Of a DNA stretch of 32,375 nucleotides, positions 8,466 to 15,002 are shown one piece after another. Location of the stretch: positions 1 to 32,375 of the forward strand of contig DHJV01000017.1 in assembly GCA_002404515.1 (NCBI GenBank), read 5' to 3'. The DNA is from Lachnospiraceae bacterium UBA4711 (GTDB lineage: Bacteria; Bacillota; Clostridia; Lachnospirales; Lachnospiraceae). A program made the position numbers and the translations under genes. The notes beneath the pieces are model-generated. The model was not told where the DNA came from. It did no database searches and saw only the letters and a list, made by a program, of their open reading frames with translations. Each line of letters starts with the position of its first letter. Positions within the stretch are counted from its first letter, which is position 1.

Positions 8466-9164
8466 TTACAACTCCATCTCCTCTACTCGTTTCTTGTCTG
8501 GATTCTTCTGATTGGATACAACCTTGCCATCCGTAATCTTGATGATCCGGTCTGCCATTTCGGCGATATTCAGGTTGTGTGTAATAATCACGACTGTAGT
8601 TTTATATGTATCATTCATTTTCTGCACACGCTGCAATACATCCTTTGATGACTTCGTATCAAGCGCACCGGTCAGCTCATCGCAGAGAAGAATATCCGGC
8701 TTCTTCACCATTGCCCGCGCGATGGCGACACGCTGCTGTTGACCACCGGAAAGCTCCTTAGGGAAATGTGTCTCATACTTCTTCAATCCCAGCTCCTCGA
8801 TCAGCGTGTCGGTACTGAGCGGCTCCTGCACAAGCTCTGCTGTCATCTCAATATTCTCACGCACGGTAAGATCCGGTGTCAGATTGTAGGACTGGAACAC
8901 GAATCCTAGCTTCTCTCTCCGATACAGCTCCAGCTCTTTTGCAGACATCTTCTCCAGATCCGTTCCGTCTACCAGCACGCTTCCTTCCGTCACCTTATCC
9001 AGACCACCAAGTATATTCAGCAGTGTACTTTTACCACTTCCACTCGGTCCTAAGATCACGACGATCTCGCCCTTCTCGATTCCAAACTCGGCATGATCGA
9101 GCGCGAACACCGTCGCTTCTCCCTTTCCGTATTTCTTTACCAGATTTTTTCCTTCGATAAACAT
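8466..9164 (-). CDS. MacB-like ABC transporter ATPase
   Basis: 232 aa. Walker A GPSGSGKST at residues 39-47, Q-loop in VFQSYNLTP, signature LSGGQQQR, Walker B ILLCDE, D-loop TGALD and switch His in ITHN. The Walker B is followed by Leu (DELTG) instead of the usual Pro (DEPTG), a mild variation that should not stop hydrolysis. Strong GGGAGG site. First gene of the operon with the FtsX permease and TetR regulator. Confidence 0.95.
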   Translation of the reverse strand: MFIEGKNLVKKYGKGEATVFALDHAEFGIEKGEIVVILGPSGSGKSTLLNILGGLDKVTEGSVLVDGTDLEKMSAKELELYRREKLGFVFQSYNLTPDLTVRENIEMTAELVQEPLSTDTLIEELGLKKYETHFPKELSGGQQQRVAIARAMVKKPDILLCDELTGALDTKSSKDVLQRVQKMNDTYKTTVVIITHNLNIAEMADRIIKITDGKVVSNQKNPDKKRVEEMEL

Positions 9165-9180
9165 TCTGCGTCCTCCCTGC

Positions 9181-9216
9181 TATATGCGAATATTTTTATT
9201 ATTTCATTCGCATATA
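9181..9216. repeat. Inverted repeat 1 at the ABC operon promoter
   Basis: Perfect 11-bp arms (TATATGCGAAT at 9181-9191 and its complement at 9206-9216) with a 14-bp AT-rich spacer. It covers the predicted transcription start and 5' leader. Half-site centres are about two helical turns apart. The core TGCGAAT-N14-ATTCGCA matches repeat 2 at 9252-9279. Confidence 0.85.
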
Positions 9217-9244
9217 TGTTAGTTCTAACTAACCTATTTGTCAA
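9216..9244 (-). promoter_or_regulatory. Sigma-A promoter of the ATPase-FtsX-TetR operon
   Basis: Minus strand TTGACA (9239-9244), 17-bp spacer, TAACAT (9216-9221). The ribosome site and ATG follow about 50 bp later. Confidence 0.8.
9218..9233. promoter_or_regulatory. 16-bp palindromic operator, probably for the TetR regulator
   Basis: GTTAGTT-CT-AACTAAC, perfect 7-bp arms, set between the -35 and -10 boxes. Size and position fit a TetR-family operator. That the TetR gene at 5602-6195 binds it is an inference from operon membership. Confidence 0.75.
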
Positions 9245-9251
9245 GAGCTTT

Positions 9252-9279
9252 TACGAATGTTTTTTAATTTTTATTCGTA
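9252..9279. repeat. Inverted repeat 2 upstream of the ABC operon promoter
   Basis: TACGAAT (9252-9258) and ATTCGTA (9273-9279), spacer 14 bp. Same arm core (CGAAT/ATTCG) and same spacer length as repeat 1. It lies just upstream of the -35 box. Confidence 0.75.
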
Positions 9280-9286
9280 TGGTGGC

Positions 9287-9333
9287 AAAAAAATAACGGT
9301 GCAGCATAATTTTTTCTACGCTACACCATTAAT
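9287..9333 (-). terminator. Terminator after the Fic gene
   Basis: Minus-strand stem of about 14 bp including G-U pairs (core GGTGTAGC/GCTGCACC, plus positions 9298-9305 and 9320-9327), followed by GTTATTTTTTT. It begins about 20 bp after the Fic stop codon. Confidence 0.8.
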
Positions 9334-9352
9334 TAGCTCTCTTATATTCCCC

Positions 9353-10213
9353 TTATTCATCCTCTGTCTCATAATAATAAGAATAATCAATCCCCTTCAT
9401 AAAAATCTCCCTATCTGTTATTTTTTCAGTGAGGGCTGTTTCGATTAATTTCTTAATAGGTTGTGAGTCAACAGGACTTTTTTCCATTGCGGAAAGATAC
9501 TCTTTTTTATCGATTTTTTCCCAGTCAATACATTTTTTTATCCTTGCTTTTAAAATATTATCCAACCAAATTCTTGTAGCTCTTCCATTTCCCTCCATGA
9601 AAGGGTGTGCTATATTTGCCTCTATATATTTATCAACTATTTCATCAATCGTGTTCTCTGGCATTTTTTCTATATATTCAAATACCGAATCAAAATACAT
9701 GCAATTTGCAAAAACAAATCCTTTTTTAGAAATGTTCTTATTTCTAATTTTTCCAGCAAAATCATACAATCCTTCAAATAAATACGCATGAATCTGTTGA
9801 AGCCCTTTAATCGTCCCTACTTCTATCGTATCTAAAATTGAATTCCCATACAATTCATATGCCTTTTTCTTACTTCGCTCATCTATTGGATCGTTCATAC
9901 CTTTTATCCAATCCAAAAACAAAAGCTTACTTTGGGCTGGAAGTAACAGAAATAATGTATCAATTCCCGCTTGATTAATACAATCCGTATTATATTTTTT
10001 ACCATCCTGTGCTGTCAATTTCAGTTGTCTACAAAATGGTAACAACTCAATATGTCTTTTCTTAAACGTGTTCCAATATATTCTTGAATTTGAACTTATT
10101 TCTAAAGCATCAATAATATCAGTTGCAGCATACCACCAACTATTTGTACTATCATCCCACCTGGCTCTTACTGCTTTTTTATTAAAAAATCTAATTGATG
10201 TTTTTGTTTGCAT
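9353..10213 (-). CDS. Fic domain protein with N-terminal Bro-N-like domain
   Basis: 286 aa from ATG 10213 (GAGGTGA site); a longer frame to 10294 reads through the operator palindrome and has no ribosome site. Residues about 5-95 look like the Bro-N/phage antirepressor fold (conserved WWYAATDIIDAL and DGKKYNTDCIN). Residues about 115-285 are a Fic domain with the complete active-site motif HPFMEGNGRATR (203-214): catalytic His 203 and the GNGR anion loop. Fic enzymes usually transfer AMP from ATP to a hydroxyl side chain of a target protein. I saw no clear (S/T)xxxE(G/N) inhibitory helix and no antitoxin gene next to it. The Bro-N part may bind DNA and control the gene's own operators. Confidence 0.88.
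   Translation of the reverse strand: MQTKTSIRFFNKKAVRARWDDSTNSWWYAATDIIDALEISSNSRIYWNTFKKRHIELLPFCRQLKLTAQDGKKYNTDCINQAGIDTLFLLLPAQSKLLFLDWIKGMNDPIDERSKKKAYELYGNSILDTIEVGTIKGLQQIHAYLFEGLYDFAGKIRNKNISKKGFVFANCMYFDSVFEYIEKMPENTIDEIVDKYIEANIAHPFMEGNGRATRIWLDNILKARIKKCIDWEKIDKKEYLSAMEKSPVDSQPIKKLIETALTEKITDREIFMKGIDYSYYYETEDE
10021..10047. repeat. Intragenic near-copy of the Fic operator
   Basis: 27 bp that match 10254-10280 at 25 positions. It is within the Fic coding region (codons about 56-64) and keeps AGTTGT/ACAACT symmetry. Spacing between the two copies is 233 bp. Confidence 0.8.
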
Positions 10214-10250
10214 TGAAAAAATCACCTCGTAAATACACTCTAACACACTA

Positions 10251-10287
10251 AAAATCAGTTGTCTACAAAATGTTGACAACTGATTTT
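10251..10287. promoter_or_regulatory. Palindromic operator upstream of the Fic gene
   Basis: Perfect 13-bp arms, AAAATCAGTTGTC (10251-10263) and its complement (10275-10287), with an 11-bp spacer. It is 38 bp upstream of the chosen Fic start. No T run follows on the minus strand, so operator is a better reading than terminator. Confidence 0.75.
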
Positions 10288-10307
10288 CTTTCATTTTTCG
10301 TTTATAT

Positions 10308-11237
10308 CTACATCACACACAGATACACGAAATACGCCGCATAGCAAATCAGCATGAAGATGCCGCATGGGCGCCGCAGCTCCTTATGCTTATATGTGCC
10401 AATCCACAAAATCACACCAACTATACCCGCAATGATCGTATCTATAATGAATTTGCTTTCAAATGGCACCGTGCAGATGAGTGCGGTTGTACCAATCACG
10501 AACAGGATATTGAAGATGTTGCTGCCAACGATATTTCCGATTGCAATTCCTGCATTTCCTTTTTTCGCTGCCGTGACGGATGTCACAAGTTCCGGCAGAG
10601 ACGTTCCGAATGCCACGATCGTAAGTCCGATGAACCGCTCGCTCATGCCGAAATATCTGGCGATTGCCGATGCGCCGCTGACCGCGAAATCACTGCCCTT
10701 TACAACCAGCACACCACCGATCACCATGAAGAGAATGCATTTCCATAACGGATAATCCTTCGCCGTTTCCTCTTCCTGATCCGTTCCTTTCTTCGCCATA
10801 ACAAACAGATATCCGAGATACAGCAGGAACAGAATCCAGAAGATTACACCTTCCACAAATGTTACCTGTCCACCAGTAATTCCGAACACCAGCAGAACAA
10901 TCGTAACCACAATCATAAATGGAATCTCATAGCGAAGTGTTGATGTCTGAATCGCCACATTCGTAATCACCGCTGTTATTCCAAGGATAATCAGAACATT
11001 TAAAATATTACTTCCAACGATATTTCCGATCGTGATTCCCGCATTCTTCTGAAGCGCTGCCGTGATACTGACTGCTGCCTCCGGCATACTCGTTCCCATC
11101 GCAACGATCGTCAGTCCAATGATGAGCTGTGGAATCCCGAGCTTCTTCGCGACACTCGCCGCGCCCTCCACAAACCAGTCTGCTCCCTTCACAAGAAACA
11201 AAAAACCTACCAACAAAATAACAACCTTCCAGAACAT
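10308..11237 (-). CDS. CaCA-family cation antiporter (YrbG-like, Na+/Ca2+ exchanger type)
   Basis: 309 aa, about ten membrane helices in two related halves. Each half has the alpha-repeat signature: GTSMPEAAVSITAA with NIVGSNILN in the first, GTSLPELVTSVTAA with NIVGSNIFN in the second. The acidic residues (Glu in MPE and LPE) bind the cation. Family members exchange Ca2+ for Na+ or H+. The Mn-type riboswitch directly upstream suggests that this copy exports Mn2+, or responds to Mn2+ excess. AGAGAGG ribosome site; single-gene unit. Confidence 0.93.
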   Translation of the reverse strand: MFWKVVILLVGFLFLVKGADWFVEGAASVAKKLGIPQLIIGLTIVAMGTSMPEAAVSITAALQKNAGITIGNIVGSNILNVLIILGITAVITNVAIQTSTLRYEIPFMIVVTIVLLVFGITGGQVTFVEGVIFWILFLLYLGYLFVMAKKGTDQEEETAKDYPLWKCILFMVIGGVLVVKGSDFAVSGASAIARYFGMSERFIGLTIVAFGTSLPELVTSVTAAKKGNAGIAIGNIVGSNIFNILFVIGTTALICTVPFESKFIIDTIIAGIVGVILWIGTYKHKELRRPCGIFMLICYAAYFVYLCVM

Positions 11238-11279
11238 CTTTTTTACCTCTCTTTCCTTGTTTTATTTTGCAGTAGGTAT

Positions 11280-11318
11280 AAAAAAAGAGACTCCTACTGC
11301 ATAAACAGTAAAAGTCTC
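11280..11318 (-). terminator. Riboswitch terminator hairpin
   Basis: Minus-strand 13-bp stem with two G-U pairs (11306-11318 with 11287-11299, hexaloop) followed by at least seven U. It overlaps the last conserved strand (CGAGAC) of the aptamer, as in typical yybP-ykoY expression platforms. Confidence 0.85.
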
Positions 11319-11408
11319 GCTATTTCATCACTTTCCGAGTTATATGTTTCAATAACTGTCCTGACGAAGAAGTGAACCGAACCCAATCGGCAAGCTACTC
11401 CCTTTTTA
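11313..11408 (-). ncRNA. yybP-ykoY (manganese) riboswitch aptamer
   Basis: The minus-strand leader begins AAAAAGGGAGTAGC (about 11394-11407) and ends with AGCGAGAC (about 11314-11321), joined to a terminator whose 5' arm includes CGAGAC. This order and spacing match the yybP-ykoY class, in which Mn2+ binding prevents termination and turns on exporters such as MntP, TerC, P-type ATPases and CaCA exchangers. The middle helices are less easy to align by eye. A covariance search with the Rfam model would settle it. Confidence 0.82.
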
Positions 11409-11415
11409 TATGTGT

Positions 11416-11444
11416 ATTCTAACAGACTTCATTTTATGAATCAA
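11416..11444 (-). promoter_or_regulatory. Promoter of the riboswitch-antiporter transcript
   Basis: Minus strand TTGATT (11439-11444), 17 bp, TAGAAT (11416-11421). The expected start, about 11409, coincides with the 5' end of the aptamer. Confidence 0.7.
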
Positions 11445-11469
11445 GAGCAAAAATAAATTGTTTTATTCA

Positions 11470-13242
11470 TTATTTCTCATCATAATATGACTCAACCAAA
11501 GCACAATCCATAATCAACACATAAAAGACATTTCCATAATAACGGTTCTTGACAATTCTTCCATGATCCAGAACCGGATGATACGTTCCATCTTTTTTCG
11601 CGAAATGGAATTTTACATAATCATTATTTCCGCTGACCTTTGAATTAATCTGATCCCAGATACTTTTTTCGACCGCATCCTGTTCATCCGGCCGGATCAG
11701 ATTTCGGAACCTGTGATCTGTGTAAGCAAGAAAATCGTCAAAATCTCTGCACCCTGCAAACTCAATCAATTCCTGATTTGCAAATAATATATGATCATCC
11801 TCCGGATCAGCAATATAAATCAGAAACGCACCCGGGAGATTCTTTGATACATCCTGCAATGCAAACCCAAGCTGGCTTCTATGCTGTGTTTTATAATCTC
11901 CACGATATGCAAGGCAATTATGCTTACCATGCATCTTTACTTCATAAAGTGCCAGATCCGCCCGTCGAATCAGATCCGATATATCTTCGCAGTCCTTTGG
12001 AAATTCTGCATATCCAACAGAAATATAAAATGGATGACTCTCTTCCTTATATTCAAACTGCCGCGGCATCAAAGTGAATTTTTCGATTTTTTCCTTTGCT
12101 TCCTCCGCCTTGGTTCCGAACAAAACAATCGAAAATTCGTCTCCTCCATTTCTGCACAGGACTGCATCTTTCCCAAAGCACTCCTGCATGCTCTTTGCAA
12201 GTGTCTGCAATGCTTTATCGCCAGTCGCATGTCCATACATGTCATTGATAAATTTGAAATCATCAATATCCATCTGAACACCCACACAAGATACATCCGG
12301 TTGCTCCTGTATCTTCTTTTTCACCTGCTCATCAAACCCTTTCCGGTTTAAAAGCCCGGTCAACGGATCTGTCGTTGATAACTTTTTCAGAATTTCCCGA
12401 TGCTGCTCCAACCTCAGAATTACCACTGTGAGCCCCGTCATCAGCGCAATAATGCAAAGCCCTATAATTAAATTCACAGGCAGGTCATTTCCATGATTCC
12501 ATCCAGCCTTTGGCATGACTGCTAACCGGAATGAACATCCACCAAGTACAAACGTATAGGTCACCGGACTTTGCAAAGGCTCTCTGGATGCAGAGACCTC
12601 CTCATAATCCTCCGATAACGGTGATATTGTCATAGACAGACAATAATCATATCCAAAATTCGCAAGTGCCTGTACAGAATCTGCAAAGATATCAGGCACA
12701 CGGATAATAACAATTGTGAATCCCCAGAATGCAGGTTCTCCATTTGCATCATTCAGATACACGGGATTTCGGATTGCAATTCCTTTTCCCCCTTGTTTCA
12801 GCTCAAACGGTCCCTGCATCGTCGTAAGATTATGATCTCTTCCATACCTGCAGATCTCTCCCCGGCTCTCATCATGAATCAGGTCAATCTTGCCGGCTTC
12901 ATTTCCAGCCTCCGGGCAGATCTCTGTCACAACGCCTTCCGGTGCAAGCTGTATGCTCTGAATGAAATCTGTCATCTGATTTTCAGCAGCCTTCTGGAAA
13001 TTATCTATCTTTCCATTCTCACTAATCAAGATTTCCTCAAGCACATCTGTAATCGCAATTCCACGGTTCATATCCCCCATCAGACGCTCCGCATATGTCT
13101 TTGCATTCAGTTCGGTAATCGTCCGCACCTGTTTTCGATTCGTATCATAAGAGTGATATAAAATAACTGACAGAATCAGACATCCAAGTCCAAAGACAGC
13201 GATCGGCAATATCCATATTTTCTTATGTTTTCTATATTTCAT
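11470..13242 (-). CDS. Membrane-bound diguanylate cyclase: CHASE-like sensor, GGDEF, PAS
   Basis: 590 aa from ATG 13242 (AGGT site); GTG at 13248 is too close to that site. Helices at about 9-29 and 256-278 bracket an extracytoplasmic CHASE-like sensor domain. The GGDEF domain starts with TTDPLTGLLNR (about 290) and has an intact active motif NGGDEF (about 365-370). The nine residues before it do not form the RxxD inhibitory site. A PAS-like domain follows (about 460-580), an unusual place after the cyclase. Predicted to make cyclic di-GMP from two GTP in response to an external ligand and a second cytoplasmic cue. Confidence 0.92.
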   Translation of the reverse strand: MKYRKHKKIWILPIAVFGLGCLILSVILYHSYDTNRKQVRTITELNAKTYAERLMGDMNRGIAITDVLEEILISENGKIDNFQKAAENQMTDFIQSIQLAPEGVVTEICPEAGNEAGKIDLIHDESRGEICRYGRDHNLTTMQGPFELKQGGKGIAIRNPVYLNDANGEPAFWGFTIVIIRVPDIFADSVQALANFGYDYCLSMTISPLSEDYEEVSASREPLQSPVTYTFVLGGCSFRLAVMPKAGWNHGNDLPVNLIIGLCIIALMTGLTVVILRLEQHREILKKLSTTDPLTGLLNRKGFDEQVKKKIQEQPDVSCVGVQMDIDDFKFINDMYGHATGDKALQTLAKSMQECFGKDAVLCRNGGDEFSIVLFGTKAEEAKEKIEKFTLMPRQFEYKEESHPFYISVGYAEFPKDCEDISDLIRRADLALYEVKMHGKHNCLAYRGDYKTQHRSQLGFALQDVSKNLPGAFLIYIADPEDDHILFANQELIEFAGCRDFDDFLAYTDHRFRNLIRPDEQDAVEKSIWDQINSKVSGNNDYVKFHFAKKDGTYHPVLDHGRIVKNRYYGNVFYVLIMDCALVESYYDEK

Positions 13243-13297
13243 GTGCACTACCTATTTCTGTATTCGCAACACTTATCCATCGTCGTTTTCTTTAAAA

Positions 13298-13326
13298 ATT
13301 ATAAATAAGATATTTTATTCTGTCAA
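13298..13326 (-). promoter_or_regulatory. Consensus sigma-A promoter of the GGDEF gene
   Basis: Minus strand TTGACA (13321-13326), 17 bp, TATAAT (13298-13303): a full match to both boxes. The start codon is about 55 bp further on. Confidence 0.85.
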
Positions 13327-13387
13327 TTCATTTATCCTGCTATAATCAATCCTATTTCCAAATAAAAATACCACACAGCCTCGGATT

Positions 13388-14725
13388 TCATTGCAGCAGT
13401 ATTTTTTTCAAACAGCAAAAATACATCCCAACTGTAAATGCTGCACCTAAGCAATCAGAAATCGCACTCGCATAAAACACGTATTCCAACGGAACTACTA
13501 ACGGCAGAATCAAAACACCTGCCACATATAATCCCTTACGGAAAAATGAAATCGGTATTGCTTCTTTTACCATTCCCATTGCTGTAAATCCATCCACAAA
13601 CGCGAATTGAATTGCCACAAATACAAACCCCATAGAATAACGTCTCACAAATATGGAAGTCTGCGCAATTGCATCCGGATCACTAAGGAACAACCGCACA
13701 AAAAGCTCCGGCTTTCCCATAATCAAAAGCGTGATAAATCCAAGATAAATACCACTATAAATCAAAACCCACCGAAAGCATTGCAAAATCCGCTTATAAT
13801 TCCCGGCTCCATAATAATAACTGAATAAGGTTGAACATCCATTTGTCAATCCCTCCGCCGGACAGATTGCGACAACCATCACACTCTGCACCACCGCTGC
13901 ATAAGAAATATACTGATCCCCATATATACCACCATATTTTCTAAGCATAGCATTCAAAAGAATAATCAGCATGTTATCCAGCACAACAATCGCAAATGGC
14001 ATGCTTCCAATACCAAGCATCTTCATACATACTTCTCTGCTATATTGACCGAATCCAATCCGCACCGGCATAGTTTTCCTTGTAAGAATAAATAACACAT
14101 ATACAAGAACCCCCACCTGAGATATAACTGTTGCGAATGCAGCTCCGGTAACCCCCATATTTAAGCCATAAATAAAAATCGGATCTAATACAATATTCAG
14201 TACCGCGCCAATGATAATCGCAAGCATGCCCTGACGTGCATACCCCTGTCCCATAATAAAACGATTCAGGCCAATACCACAGATAACCGCGCCTGTTCCC
14301 AGAAGATAAATCGTATAATAAGAGACTGCAACCGGATACATGCTGTCACTGCATCCAAGCATATAAAGCAGAGGTTTCCGTACCACGAACAAAATACCTG
14401 TGATAAAAACGGAAAAAACTATCGTCAACAGAAATGCATTATTTATTGCCTGTTGTGCACGTTTCTGATTATTTTCTCCCAGAGATATACTCATCAGGGC
14501 AGCCCCGCCAACTCCGATCAGCGATGCAAACCCCGAAATTGCAGTAAATGCAGGTGCACAGATTCCGATGCCTGCTAATGCAATCTCCGCTCCTGACTTC
14601 ATATGTCCGATATAGATCCGATCTACAATACTATATAGAATATTAAAAAATTGCGCTAACATTGCAGGAATTCCCAGACCCCATATAAGTTTCTTTACAG
14701 GCAGTGTCTCGAATTTTTTATCCAT
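13388..14725 (-). CDS. MATE family efflux pump
   Basis: 445-446 aa from the ATG pair at 14725/14728; AAAAGGAG gives better spacing to 14725. Twelve predicted helices in two MatE halves; the first helix region, GIPAMLAQFFNILYSIVDRI, and the second-half LNAMLRKYGG block are typical. MATE pumps export cationic drugs or metabolites in exchange for Na+ or H+. The open frame extends upstream to 14857 through a structured leader, but no ribosome site supports that longer start. Confidence 0.92.
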   Translation of the reverse strand: MDKKFETLPVKKLIWGLGIPAMLAQFFNILYSIVDRIYIGHMKSGAEIALAGIGICAPAFTAISGFASLIGVGGAALMSISLGENNQKRAQQAINNAFLLTIVFSVFITGILFVVRKPLLYMLGCSDSMYPVAVSYYTIYLLGTGAVICGIGLNRFIMGQGYARQGMLAIIIGAVLNIVLDPIFIYGLNMGVTGAAFATVISQVGVLVYVLFILTRKTMPVRIGFGQYSREVCMKMLGIGSMPFAIVVLDNMLIILLNAMLRKYGGIYGDQYISYAAVVQSVMVVAICPAEGLTNGCSTLFSYYYGAGNYKRILQCFRWVLIYSGIYLGFITLLIMGKPELFVRLFLSDPDAIAQTSIFVRRYSMGFVFVAIQFAFVDGFTAMGMVKEAIPISFFRKGLYVAGVLILPLVVPLEYVFYASAISDCLGAAFTVGMYFCCLKKILLQ

Positions 14726-14743
14726 CATCGTGCTCCTTTTATC

Positions 14744-14823
14744 AAAATAAAAGGGTGTCCAAGACATCGCCTTATAACACATGTTACATGTGCCGTACCT
14801 ACGGCGGTGTCCTGAACACCCTT
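14744..14823 (-). promoter_or_regulatory. Long attenuator-like hairpin in the MATE leader
   Basis: Minus-strand AAGGGTGTTC (plus 14814-14823) pairs with GGACACCCTT (about 14751-14760). The next 11 bases pair with GGCGATGTCTT with one mismatch, giving a stem of about 21 bp. A run TTTTATTTT follows on the minus strand, just before the MATE ribosome site. A competing local hairpin, GGTGT/ACACC, can form at the 5' end. This is the layout of a transcription attenuator. I cannot assign it to a named riboswitch class. Confidence 0.65.
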
Positions 14824-14868
14824 GACCATCATCCGGTGACAATGGCTGGTTTCTCATAAATTGAATTT

Positions 14869-14897
14869 AGGCTATCATATGGTTCGAAATTTGTCAA
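14869..14897 (-). promoter_or_regulatory. Possible promoter of the MATE leader transcript
   Basis: Minus-strand TTGACA (14892-14897) is a full -35 box. The element 17 bp downstream, TAGCCT, is a poor -10 box. The stretch between here and 15003 holds no gene that I can support. Confidence 0.4.
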
Positions 14898-15002
14898 TCT
14901 TTCAATTATAAGTCCTGCAACGTATTTTTCTTATATGTGCGTACTGGATTGTACCAGTAATTTTTGTTGCACACGTCAAATCACAGTCATAATGCATTAT
15001 CA

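Noticed and set aside
10214..10294. Longer start for the Fic protein at 10294
   Set aside because: The extra 27 residues translate the operator palindrome, and the site before 10294 is poor, while ATG 10213 has a good GAGGTGA.
14942..14959. Small hairpin TACTGG/CCAGTA as terminator of the MMPL operon
   Set aside because: The T run follows it on the plus strand only, and no plus-strand gene leads into it.
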